A stretch of DNA of 64,000 bases from Hungatella sp. UBA4396 (GTDB lineage Bacteria; Bacillota; Clostridia; Lachnospirales; Lachnospiraceae): assembly GCA_002389905.1 (NCBI GenBank), contig DGRE01000008.1, forward strand, positions 1 through 64,000. The letters run 5' to 3'. The position numbers were made by a program, and so were the translations under genes. Shown here in pieces: positions 36,724 to 44,527 of the stretch. The notes beneath the pieces were generated by a model, which did not search any database, was not told the origin of the DNA, and saw nothing but the letters and a program-made list of their open reading frames with translations. Positions within the stretch are counted from its first letter, which is position 1. Each line of letters begins with the position of its first letter.

Positions 36724-37398
36724 TTAAATATTTTCAATCTGCCAGTCAATAGGCTCCAGTCCGTTGGCCTCCAAATAGGCATTGGTCTTGCTGAAATGCT
36801 TGCAGCCGAAAAATCCTCTGTACGCGGAAAGGGGGCTGGGATGAGGGGCCTCTAAAATCAGATGCCTGGGGTTTGTCAGCATTGTCTTCTTATTTTGGGC
36901 CGGACGCCCCCACAAAAGAAATACCATGGGACGGTCCTGTTCATTGAGGATACGGATGGCTGCATCCGTAAACTTCTCCCAGCCCATTCCCTGATGGGAA
37001 TTAGCCGCATGAGCCCGTACTGTGAGGACTGTATTTAAAAGCATGACTCCCTGGTCCGCCCATTTCTTCAAATATCCGTTATTGGGTACCTCACATCCCA
37101 AATCATCCCGAAGCTCCTGATAAATATTCACCAGAGAAGGCGGAGTATCCACCTCCGGCTTTACAGAAAAGCACATGCCATGGGCCTGCCCGTTGTTATG
37201 GTAAGGGTCCTGGCCCAGAATCACCACCTTGACCTTGGAAAGAGGAGTGACCTCAAAGGCATTGAATACGTCATCTGGCTCCGGAAATACCGTAGTGGTT
37301 TCATATTCATGCTTCACCTTTTGATAAAGTTCCCTGTAATACGGCTTTTTAAACTCCTCGCTTAAGGGCTCCAGCCAATCGTTCTGTATTGCTCCCAT
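36724..37398 (-). CDS. ung: Uracil-DNA glycosylase, family 1
   Basis: Excises uracil from DNA. 224 aa with GQDPYHNNGQAHGMCFSV (water-activating Asp, residues about 62-79), LLNTVLTVRAHAANSH, FLLWGRPAQ and the leucine-loop motif APHPSPLSAYRGFFGC. Full family length. Confidence 0.96.
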   Translation of the reverse strand: MGAIQNDWLEPLSEEFKKPYYRELYQKVKHEYETTTVFPEPDDVFNAFEVTPLSKVKVVILGQDPYHNNGQAHGMCFSVKPEVDTPPSLVNIYQELRDDLGCEVPNNGYLKKWADQGVMLLNTVLTVRAHAANSHQGMGWEKFTDAAIRILNEQDRPMVFLLWGRPAQNKKTMLTNPRHLILEAPHPSPLSAYRGFFGCKHFSKTNAYLEANGLEPIDWQIENI

Positions 37399-37428
37399 GA
37401 TATCTCTCCTTTGTCTCTAACACTGTTT

Positions 37429-38190
37429 CTAAAGCCTTACCGGCACTCCTTCGCTGCTTAAATAACGCTTCAGCTCCATAATTTCCAATTCCTTATAATG
37501 AAACAGAGATGCCGCCAGAGCCGCATCTGCCTTCCCCTCTGTCAGGGCATGGCGAAAATGCTCCATGGTCCCGGCTCCTCCTGATGCAATGACAGGAACG
37601 GAAACCAGGTCTGCTATGGTGCGGTTTAACTCATCGTCATATCCAGCCTTTGTTCCGTCACAGTCCATGCTGGTCAGCAGGATTTCCCCCGCTCCAAGGC
37701 GGTCTGCTTCTACTGCCCACTCCACCGCATCAAGGCCGGTATCCACACGGCCTCCGTTTTTAAACACGTTCCATCCCTTGCCGTCGGCCCTTCTTCTGGC
37801 GTCAATGGCTACCACCACGCACTGGCGCCCGAACTTATCCGCTGCATCAGAAATCAGGCGGGGCGTATTGATGGCGGAGGAATTAATGGATATTTTATCG
37901 GCTCCCTCCCGCAAAAGCATCTTAAAATCCTCTACGGTGCGGATTCCTCCCCCTACGGTAAAGGGGATAAACACCCGTTCCGCCACCCGGCGCACCATAT
38001 CCACCACCGTATTGCGGTTGTCAGAGGAAGCGGTGATATCCAGAAACACCAGTTCATCGGCTCCTGCCTTGTCATAGGCAGCTCCGATTTCCACCGGATC
38101 TCCGGCATCCTGTAAGTTCACAAAATTAACGCCCTTTACGACCCTTCCGTTATGCACATCCAGGCATGGAATAATTCTCTTTGTCAGCAT
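37429..38190 (-). CDS. hisF: Imidazole glycerol phosphate synthase subunit HisF
   Basis: TIM-barrel cyclase subunit (253 aa) that makes imidazole glycerol phosphate and AICAR with ammonia from HisH. Catalytic Asp residues in [13 protein letters not shown] (about 11) and [15 protein letters not shown] (about 130); phosphate loops FTVGGGIRT and [12 protein letters not shown]. Directly behind hisH (12 bases); the rest of the his operon is not in the window. Confidence 0.95.
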   Translation of the reverse strand: MLTKRIIPCLDVHNGRVVKGVNFVNLQDAGDPVEIGAAYDKAGADELVFLDITASSDNRNTVVDMVRRVAERVFIPFTVGGGIRTVEDFKMLLREGADKISINSSAINTPRLISDAADKFGRQCVVVAIDARRRADGKGWNVFKNGGRVDTGLDAVEWAVEADRLGAGEILLTSMDCDGTKAGYDDELNRTIADLVSVPVIASGGAGTMEHFRHALTEGKADAALAASLFHYKELEIMELKRYLSSEGVPVRL

Positions 38191-38202
38191 CGGTTACCTC
38201 CT

Positions 38203-38820
38203 TTATGTCAGCTCAATGAAGTTTTTTAATATTTTCAAACCAGTATCCCCGCTCTTTTCCGGATGGAACTGGCAGGCAAATACATTTCCCCGTTCCACGG
38301 AAGCCACGAATTTGACCCCGTATTCTGCCGTTGCTGCCACATCAGATTCCCGGCCTGCTTCTAAATAGTATGAATGGACAAAATACACATATGCCCCTGA
38401 TTCCAGCCCTTTGAAAAGTCTTGCTCCATGTTTAATATCCAGGTTGTTCCAGCCCATGTGAGGCACTTTAAGCCCCGGGGCATCGGGAAATCTCACAAAC
38501 TCTCCGGGAAACAGGGAAAGGCCCTCCACTCCCGGACTTTCCGTACTTCCCTCAAAGAAAAGCTGAAATCCCACACAGATTCCAAGAAGGGGCGTTCCCT
38601 TTTCTGCCACCTGGCGGATTACCTCTGCCAGCCCATATTGATGAAGCTTTTCCATGGAGGCGCCAAAATTCCCCACGCCCGGCAGAATCACCTTGTCCGC
38701 AGAAAGAATGATTTCCTTATCCCGGCTCACCACCGGATTTTCTCCCAATGCGGTCAGGGCTTTTTCCACACTTTTTAAGTTTCCAGCATCGTAGTCAATT
38801 ATCGCAATCATGGGCTCCAC
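38203..38820 (-). CDS. hisH: Imidazole glycerol phosphate synthase subunit HisH
   Basis: Class I glutamine amidotransferase subunit, 205 aa. Nucleophile Cys in GICVGFQLFFE (about 84), His and Glu in FACQFHPEKSGDTGL (about 185-190), oxyanion region PGVGNFGASM. Forms the ammonia-channelling complex with HisF. Confidence 0.95.
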   Translation of the reverse strand: MEPMIAIIDYDAGNLKSVEKALTALGENPVVSRDKEIILSADKVILPGVGNFGASMEKLHQYGLAEVIRQVAEKGTPLLGICVGFQLFFEGSTESPGVEGLSLFPGEFVRFPDAPGLKVPHMGWNNLDIKHGARLFKGLESGAYVYFVHSYYLEAGRESDVAATAEYGVKFVASVERGNVFACQFHPEKSGDTGLKILKNFIELT

Positions 38821-38882
38821 CTCTTTACGCCTTTTTCCAACATTTTAACACAGGTTCTGACAATTCACAACGAAAAACAACC

Positions 38883-39506
38883 TTATAAACAACGAAAGAA
38901 TTCCACAGAATTTTCCGAAATACCCTCTGCCCGCTCCTTGATTTCCTCCGGAAGCTGGGCGAATGTTCCGTGAATGCGGTACATGCGGGACTTTCTGTTG
39001 ACTGATATGGTTTTCTCAAAGGGCCAGCGGATGACCGTAGGCGTTCCAAAGCCCACTCCCAGTTCCAGAATCAGCAGGTTTTTGTTAAGAGTTCCCGCCA
39101 GCCAGTTGGTATATGCATTCCACTGGGGAAGATACCCCTCTTCAATGTAATTTTCCGCTTCAATGGTGTTGCCGGTCAGAGGTGCTTTGCAGTAAGGGCA
39201 AATGTCGTCTGCCGCCTCTCCCGGTTCCCAGATATTCTTGGTACAGGATTTGGAACACTGCCTCCAGGTCACATTTCCGCAGGGGGCGGTGATCCGGCCC
39301 GGCTCCAGGGAGGACTTTAATATCTCTCCGTCTGTAACAGTGGTGATGATAAAATAATCTTTTCCCTCTATAAGTTTTCCCATTTTTTCATAAAGGCGAC
39401 CGATGTCGGGCACTGCTTCCTGTTTCCATTCCTCACCGATTCCAATTAAAAGCTTGTCACAAACTGCTATCTCTTCCAGGATACGTCTCTGTTCAACCAT
39501 GGTCAT
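38883..39506 (-). CDS. Sirtuin-like protein without the catalytic His, 207 aa
   Basis: The frame follows a short Sir2 fold: N-terminal GIGEEW replaces the GAGxS motif, FIITTVTDG stands where FxITQNxD is expected, and the C-terminal NAD-pocket strand LLILELGVGFGTPTVIRWPF is recognisable. A zinc ribbon is kept (Cys in RQCSKSC and ICPYC). The catalytic His that should precede the ribbon (HG..) is replaced in TAPCGNVTW. Deacetylase activity is therefore doubtful; an ADP-ribose or protein-binding role is possible. Alone between hisH and a divergent DUF4430 gene. Confidence 0.65.
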   Translation of the reverse strand: MTMVEQRRILEEIAVCDKLLIGIGEEWKQEAVPDIGRLYEKMGKLIEGKDYFIITTVTDGEILKSSLEPGRITAPCGNVTWRQCSKSCTKNIWEPGEAADDICPYCKAPLTGNTIEAENYIEEGYLPQWNAYTNWLAGTLNKNLLILELGVGFGTPTVIRWPFEKTISVNRKSRMYRIHGTFAQLPEEIKERAEGISENSVEFFRCL

Positions 39507-39650
39507 CCACCTTCTTTTTTACAATTATCTTCTATTATAAGACAGGAAACTCTTAATGAAAAGATAAAAATTCATCCCTTGCGGCAGACTCCCGGTTTAT
39601 GCTATACTTATCCATAACATTCTAATAATAAAAAAGGAAGTCAGCATACC

Positions 39651-40082
39651 ATGAATAAATGGAAAAGGCGCTCCCCCCTTATAGGAGCCTGCGCCGCAAT
39701 TGCAGTCCTGGCGCTGCTGCTGGTGATTTATTCCGCAACAGGGCCGGTTCCCATGGCAGGAACAAAAAGTATATCCATTGACGTGGTATATGAAGACGGG
39801 TCCAGGGATCATTATCAGATCACCACCGAGGCCAGATTTCTCTCAGATGCCCTTAAATCCATCCCGGATCTCAAGATAGAAGGAACCACTTCAGAGGAAG
39901 AGGGGCTTTTAGTCACCTCCATAAACGGCAGGGAGGCAGATATTAAAAAAGGGAAGGCTTACTGGGAGCTTCTCTGCGATGGAGAGCCGGCCAGTTATGG
40001 AGTCTCCATGCAGGCCATCAAGGACGGAGAATCCTACACCTTTCAATATACGAAACTCGAGAAAAAATCAGACAAGACCTAA
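39651..40082 (+). CDS. Membrane-anchored DUF4430-domain protein, 143 aa
   Basis: An N-terminal membrane anchor (residues 9-28, LIGACAAIAVLALLLVIYSA) is followed by a DUF4430 domain (about 40-137), with GKAYWELLCDGEPASYGVSMQAIKDGESYTFQY matching the W.....NG......G.....V.DGD.......Y pattern that relates the family to the transcobalamin C-terminal domain. Similar proteins occur with cobalamin or sortase systems, but no such neighbours are here. Confidence 0.78.
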   Translation: MNKWKRRSPLIGACAAIAVLALLLVIYSATGPVPMAGTKSISIDVVYEDGSRDHYQITTEARFLSDALKSIPDLKIEGTTSEEEGLLVTSINGREADIKKGKAYWELLCDGEPASYGVSMQAIKDGESYTFQYTKLEKKSDKT

Positions 40083-40092
40083 GATGCAAAAA

Positions 40093-40120
40093 AAGGAGCC
40101 GCAAAATGACGGCTCTTTGT
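40093..40120. terminator. Terminator behind the DUF4430 gene
   Basis: GAGCCG (40096-40101) and CGGCTC (40110-40115) stem flanked by AAAAAAAG and TTTGTTTTTT; usable for both convergent genes. Confidence 0.7.
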
Positions 40121-40126
40121 TTTTTG

Positions 40127-40747
40127 TCAGATAAAATATTCAATGGTATCAGATGCCTTCTTCTGGGTATCCTTGTTAAAAATAATGGTTGCTTCCCTCA
40201 TTTCCTTGGGTCCCAGCGCATAAGGCTCCTTTCCTGTGCTGTTGAGCATTTCCCACCGTACACTGCGGTTTCTGCTGTAGGGCATATCCGTAACCAGCTC
40301 GATCTCTTTCTGCTTAAAAGGCTTTTTTCTGAAATAGGGATCAAACAAATAGACCTTGTCCTGATCCGCCCCCGTCAAAAGCACGTAATGCCAGCAGCCG
40401 TACATGACCCGGGCCACTACAGCGCCGCCCTGCTGCAGGGCATATATAATCCTGCTGTTTTCCCCTATATATACCTCTTCTCCCGTCAGATACTCACTCT
40501 GAATGGGAAACTTTTTCACCTTCCCAAACTGGTTGAGCCAGTTGCTTAAAAACATCATAGCCATCTGTGAGGTTCCGCTTTTTCCAAACTCTCCCTTTAA
40601 ATTGTAAGAATCCAGACAAAAAAGCATGATGTGTTTTATAATATCCGGCGGCACCTGCTCTCTCTTGAAAAGATAGCTCATCGCATTAAACACAGTGGTG
40701 GGGCCGCAGTCGTATTCCGTAACCTGGTAATTCAGTGGGTTTTTCAT
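40127..40747 (-). CDS. C39-like cysteine peptidase family protein, 206 aa
   Basis: A papain-like fold: nucleophile Cys in VTEYDCGPTTVFNAMSYL (residue about 14) and His in YGCWHYVLLTGADQDKVYLFDPYF (about 117), followed by the Asp of DPY, the usual C39 Cys-His-Asp triad. It has no signal peptide or transporter domain, so it is not a bacteriocin-exporting ATPase. Possibly processes or binds a peptide in the cytoplasm. Alone on its strand. Confidence 0.72.
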   Translation of the reverse strand: MKNPLNYQVTEYDCGPTTVFNAMSYLFKREQVPPDIIKHIMLFCLDSYNLKGEFGKSGTSQMAMMFLSNWLNQFGKVKKFPIQSEYLTGEEVYIGENSRIIYALQQGGAVVARVMYGCWHYVLLTGADQDKVYLFDPYFRKKPFKQKEIELVTDMPYSRNRSVRWEMLNSTGKEPYALGPKEMREATIIFNKDTQKKASDTIEYFI

Positions 40748-40826
40748 CCTGTATTTATCTCCTCAAATCATATGCATCCTATTCTATCTCAATTCACTGA
40801 TTTTTTCCAGATAAATTTTATGGCAG

Positions 40827-41870
40827 TTACGGCGTAACCTCTTCGGTCTGATACAGGCAAGCCCTGTTACGGCCTTCATTTTTAGCCTGATACAATGCCT
40901 GATCGGCTTCAAACAGCATGTCCTGGAGAAGATGATCCTGACCCACCGGAGAATGCCCTACCCCAATGCTGACCGTGGTCCTTATGATGCAGTTCCTGTA
41001 AAAAACAGGAGCATTTTCAATATTTTTGCAAAGCCTTTCGGCTGCGTCAAGGGCCTGGGAAGGAGAAACATCTTTAAGGAGGACAATCATTTCCTCCCCT
41101 CCGTAGCGTCCTACCATATCGTCCCCGCCAAAGCTTTCTTTCAGTATCCTTCCAAGAACCTTCAGCACTGCATCGCCGCACTGGTGGCCGTAGGTATCGT
41201 TAACAGTTTTAAAATAATCCACATCAATCATCAGCAGGGCATAAGAACAGCCCTTTTCCTTCTCCACCATTAAGGTGGACAGCCGGAAAAAGGCACCCCG
41301 GTTATAAATGTTCATCAGCGGATCGAAGGCTGCCTGAATATAAAGCTGCTTCAACAGCTTTTCCCTTTCCGTAATATCATGAAGGATGATGCAGATTCCG
41401 CCCTCTCCCTCTTTCTGGCGGATATGAGTATGAGTGACTTCGTAAATCCTCCTTCTTCCTCCTGCCATTACCTGAATTTCTCCGCTGTTTCTAAATCTCT
41501 CTTCATCCTGAATGGCCTCTCCCGGCGTTAAGGCATTGAGCTCCGGAAACAGAAACCTGGCCGACTGGTTCGCATCCAGAAAACGGAACTGGCTGTCACA
41601 GACAATGAAGGCATCCTTCATATCCTCCACCACCTGAGCCCGGGCCAGAGTCTCCACGCTGAGATGCCTATGGCGGCGGCTCTTATAGATCAGAAAAACC
41701 GATAAAGAAAAGACGGCAACAGTGAAACACAAAAGCCCCGTATAAACCGGAGATCCGGAAGTAAAATCATTGGAGACATATTCCCTATGAGTAAAAAAAA
41801 GCCGTGAAAGCTGGTGAGCCTGCACGGAAATCGCAGTCATAAAAGGTATTATAAAAAACCTCATATTCAT
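40827..41870 (-). CDS. PAS-GGDEF diguanylate cyclase with short membrane N-terminus, 347 aa
   Basis: Two membrane helices at the N-terminus (residues 1-65), a PAS domain (about 75-170, FIVCDSQFRFLDANQSARFLFPE) and a GGDEF domain (about 185-345) with active RYGGEEM. The c-di-GMP inhibitory RxxD site upstream of it is not present. The N-terminal part (TAISVQAHQLSRLFFTHREYVS) resembles the last helices of the seven-helix HisKA_7TM sensor, of which the first five appear missing; only 200 bases separate it from the divergent XRE gene, so they are not encoded nearby. GGAGGGG precedes either of two ATGs (41870 or 41864). Confidence 0.85.
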   Translation of the reverse strand: MNMRFFIIPFMTAISVQAHQLSRLFFTHREYVSNDFTSGSPVYTGLLCFTVAVFSLSVFLIYKSRRHRHLSVETLARAQVVEDMKDAFIVCDSQFRFLDANQSARFLFPELNALTPGEAIQDEERFRNSGEIQVMAGGRRRIYEVTHTHIRQKEGEGGICIILHDITEREKLLKQLYIQAAFDPLMNIYNRGAFFRLSTLMVEKEKGCSYALLMIDVDYFKTVNDTYGHQCGDAVLKVLGRILKESFGGDDMVGRYGGEEMIVLLKDVSPSQALDAAERLCKNIENAPVFYRNCIIRTTVSIGVGHSPVGQDHLLQDMLFEADQALYQAKNEGRNRACLYQTEEVTP

Positions 41871-41988
41871 ATCCCCTCCAGACAAATTCTCCGTTTTCCT
41901 CTTAGAGAATCAGTTTTATCCTGCCGCAGTGATAGTCCTGCAAAAATACATGCATTTGCATGACCTGAAACCTTTTATTTTAATCGTT

Positions 41989-42044
41989 TTAGATGTATAT
42001 TACTTTATTTTACATCTAATAATAGTTTTTGTAAATACATCTTA
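41989..42044. promoter_or_regulatory. Inverted and direct TACATCT repeats upstream of the XRE gene
   Basis: TTAGATGTA (41989-41997) and TACATCTAA (42011-42019) form a perfect 9-base inverted repeat, and TACATCTTA recurs at 42036-42044. Placed 40-100 bases before the XRE start, they look like operator sites, possibly for the XRE protein itself. Confidence 0.45.
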
Positions 42045-42085
42045 TGTTGGTTTGATATTATTTTTTACAAAAAAGAGGCGTATAA

Positions 42086-42475
42086 ATGAAAAACACAATA
42101 GAAATTCTTCGCGGCCTGCGGGAAGACAAAGATTTAAAACAATCAGACATTGCCAACTTAATCGGTACCACCCAGCAGCAGTATTCGAAATATGAAACAG
42201 GCGAAAGTGAGCTTCCCCTTCGGGCTTTGTCCATTCTGGCGGACCATTATCATGTCTCAGCCGACTATCTTATGGGCAGAACAGACTGCCGGGAAGGCAT
42301 TGTTGCCCTTAACAAGAAAATCGTGGACAACATCACGGCAGGCAGCCTGTTATCCGATGTCATATCCTTAAACACAGCAGGAAGAAGAGCTGTGCTGGAA
42401 TACATCTCTCTGCAAAAGCTAAAGCAAAGATACGAAATGAGGGGAAAACATACAAAAAAGAAGACTGAAGCATAA
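42086..42475 (+). CDS. XRE-family helix-turn-helix regulator, 129 aa
   Basis: HTH_3 domain at residues 5-62 (LRGLREDKDLKQSDIANLIGTTQQQYSKYETGESELPLRALSILADHYHVSADYLMGRTD), followed by a C-terminal helical region (about 75-115) and a basic Lys-rich tail. The C-terminus lacks a peptidase or sugar-binding module. No phage genes adjoin it. Possible autoregulation through the upstream repeats. Confidence 0.9.
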   Translation: MKNTIEILRGLREDKDLKQSDIANLIGTTQQQYSKYETGESELPLRALSILADHYHVSADYLMGRTDCREGIVALNKKIVDNITAGSLLSDVISLNTAGRRAVLEYISLQKLKQRYEMRGKHTKKKTEA

Positions 42476-42488
42476 GCCTTAGTCTTCT
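42459..42488 (-). terminator. Terminator of the polysaccharide deacetylase gene
   Basis: AGAAGACT / AGTCTTCT stem; on the minus strand it is followed by TTTTTTGTATG. It overlaps the 3' end of the XRE gene. Confidence 0.6.
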
Positions 42489-42495
42489 CTATATT

Positions 42496-43458
42496 TTAAG
42501 GATAAAAGTGGGAATAAACTCCTCCGGAAACTGCGCCTCCTCTTGCAGCAGCCATCTCACTGACCGTAACAAGCTGGTATCCTGCCTCCACAAGCCTTGG
42601 TATGATCTCAAGGGCTGCGGCCCCTGACTGGGAATACAGCTCGTGCATCAGCACAATATCCCCATCACGAACTCTGCTCATGACCGCATTTACCGTCTTT
42701 CCTGCATTTCTCGTCTTCCAGTCCAAGGTATCAATGCTCCACATAATAGCCGGAGCCTGGACGTGGGCAAGAGATGCACTGCTTATATATCCGCCCGGAG
42801 GCCTGAAAAGAGTGGGGCGTACTCCTGTTGCCGCCTGTACCGCATCGCTGCACTGGTTTACCTGGCTCTGGATCTGCTCTCCGCTCAGTTTTGTTATATA
42901 TTTATGGTCATAGGTGTGATTGCCTATTTCATGACCTTCTGCAACCATTCGCTGCAGCTCCGCCTGATAAGCTGAAACTCTGCTGCCCACCACAAAAAAT
43001 GTGGCCTTTCCGCCGTAAAGGGCCAGACAATCCATAATCTGATTACCCACCGGGGCATAAGGCCCGTCATCAAAGGTCAGAGCCACCATGGGCTTTGCAG
43101 GATCGATCTGCCGTCCTGCCGGAACCTGCTCCTGAGATTCCTGGGCTTCCTGGGATTCTTGTCCCTCTTGAGCTCCCTGGCTCTCCTGCGATCCCTGGTT
43201 CTCTCCCTCCGCGCCGGCTTCTCCTCCGTCCTCCGGGGTCTGCCCCTGGGTTCCCGGCTGGTCTGAAATATTCCCGTTTTCATCCACCCACCGGGCCACA
43301 CCCGGCCCAAGATTTTCATCAATCCAGCCGCTGCGGACCTCTGTCTGTCCCTGGTCCGCTCCGGCCTCCTCTGCCATGGCCGGAAATGCAGAGGAGGCTG
43401 CAAATGTCACAAGCAGCCCGGCCATCAGGCCAAAGCTCCATTGTATTAATCTTCTCAT
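42496..43458 (-). CDS. Secreted polysaccharide (peptidoglycan) deacetylase, NodB family, 320 aa
   Basis: Signal peptide (residues 1-29, ending AFPAMA) then a 95-residue low-complexity linker with many Gln-Glu-Ser-Gly repeats (QESQ, EGQ), then a NodB domain (about 125-305). Catalytic motifs: MVALTFDDGPYAPVGN, HEIGNHTYDHKYI (metal His pair), LFRPPGGYIS, DTLDWKTRN and IVLMHEL. Acts outside the cell on cell-wall glycan. Probably follows the PHP gene in the same transcript (27 bases). Confidence 0.9.
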   Translation of the reverse strand: MRRLIQWSFGLMAGLLVTFAASSAFPAMAEEAGADQGQTEVRSGWIDENLGPGVARWVDENGNISDQPGTQGQTPEDGGEAGAEGENQGSQESQGAQEGQESQEAQESQEQVPAGRQIDPAKPMVALTFDDGPYAPVGNQIMDCLALYGGKATFFVVGSRVSAYQAELQRMVAEGHEIGNHTYDHKYITKLSGEQIQSQVNQCSDAVQAATGVRPTLFRPPGGYISSASLAHVQAPAIMWSIDTLDWKTRNAGKTVNAVMSRVRDGDIVLMHELYSQSGAAALEIIPRLVEAGYQLVTVSEMAAARGGAVSGGVYSHFYP

Positions 43459-43485
43459 ATGCCTCTTTCCTTTATCCGGGCAATG

Positions 43486-44193
43486 TTAAAGCAGCGCCCG
43501 GATCACTCCTTCCACGGTTCTTTCTTCCACTTCTATCGTAAATAAAGGCTCCTGAATATCCTCTAAATAATGGGCATCGGAATTGGTTATAATCCGGCAG
43601 CCCTCCAGATAAGGATTGGCCTTTTTAAGCTCCGAAAGCTTATAAATATCCTTCACCTCCGCCGTCTGGAACCGGCTGTCAGGAGGCACAAAGCCTAAGT
43701 TGGAAATCAGGCTGTTGGCCGCTTTGTCGATATGGGCCGGAAACATGACTCCTTCAAAGGACCGCACCAGCTCCCATAAATGATCAAAGGATATCCGGGT
43801 GCTGTTAATGAGAAGGTTCGGCACTGTCCCACAGGGCATATCTTCCTTATTATACATCTGCTGTCTTCCAAATATTTCCTCCCTATTGGGAAACGGAATC
43901 AGCCGTTCATACACATATTCATCAAACTCCATGGCCTTTTCAAGGTCCGGAAATAAGCATACCGCATGAACCTCCTCCAAGGTGCATATCTCCATTCCCG
44001 GCACAAAAAGTATCCCGCACTCCCTGGCAAAATGATCCATAGCCGGGCAGTTCTTACAGGAGTTGTGATCCGTCAGGGCGATTACATCAAGGCCCTTTAA
44101 GGCCGCCATCCCAGCGATATTGGCCGGTGTCATATCTCCATCCCCGCACGGTGATAAGCAGGAATGAATGTGAAGGTCATAAGACAGCTTCAT
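43486..44193 (-). CDS. PHP-domain phosphoesterase, 235 aa
   Basis: A polymerase-and-histidinol-phosphatase domain: DLHIHSCLSPCGDGDM (metal His residues 6-8 of the start), ALTDHNSCKN, FVPGMEICTLEEVHAV, FPAHIDKAA and TNSDAHYLEDI. Such enzymes hydrolyse phosphate esters of nucleotides or small metabolites. Start chosen at MKLSYDLH, one base behind the DRTGG stop. Its presence at the end of an operon with DRTGG proteins and a hydrogenase-like sensor repeats in several Clostridia as I recall; the substrate is unknown. Confidence 0.88.
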   Translation of the reverse strand: MKLSYDLHIHSCLSPCGDGDMTPANIAGMAALKGLDVIALTDHNSCKNCPAMDHFARECGILFVPGMEICTLEEVHAVCLFPDLEKAMEFDEYVYERLIPFPNREEIFGRQQMYNKEDMPCGTVPNLLINSTRISFDHLWELVRSFEGVMFPAHIDKAANSLISNLGFVPPDSRFQTAEVKDIYKLSELKKANPYLEGCRIITNSDAHYLEDIQEPLFTIEVEERTVEGVIRALL

Positions 44194-44194
44194 G

Positions 44195-44527
44195 TCAGGG
44201 CAGCCTTTGGCGGACCAGATAGGCGGCCTCAAAAACAGGAAGCTCCGTCTTCATCACTGTGATTCCCTGATCCCCTGCCTTTTTCAAAGCCATTTCATCA
44301 AGTGCTGTGCCCTCTGCCATAACCAGGCAGGCGGCATCTGCAAGGGCTGCCACCGCAAGAGTGTTCATATTTCCCATCACCGTAACCCACACACAGCCTT
44401 CCGGCGCCCTTCCCATGGCAATGCTTAAGAGATCGCAGCAAAAAGGCTTTGTAATCTCCCTGTCAAGGTCTTCTCCTCTGTTTATCACATCAAACAATCC
44501 GCTGTCAATCAACTCCCTTACCGTCAT
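44195..44527 (-). CDS. DRTGG-domain protein, 110 aa
   Basis: A single DRTGG-type domain (MTVRELIDSGLFDVINRGEDLDREIT, GMNTLAVAALADAACLVMAEG), a ligand-binding module otherwise found in CBS-DRTGG proteins and phosphotransacetylase. Here the region corresponding to the DRTGG strand is divergent, but order and length fit. The start overlaps the hydrogenase-like gene by 23 bases. Confidence 0.75.
   Translation of the reverse strand: MTVRELIDSGLFDVINRGEDLDREITKPFCCDLLSIAMGRAPEGCVWVTVMGNMNTLAVAALADAACLVMAEGTALDEMALKKAGDQGITVMKTELPVFEAAYLVRQRLP

Noticed and set aside
43077..43400. Repeat array in the deacetylase gene
   Set aside because: Short Gln-Glu-Ser repeats are a low-complexity protein linker, not a CRISPR or DNA repeat array.
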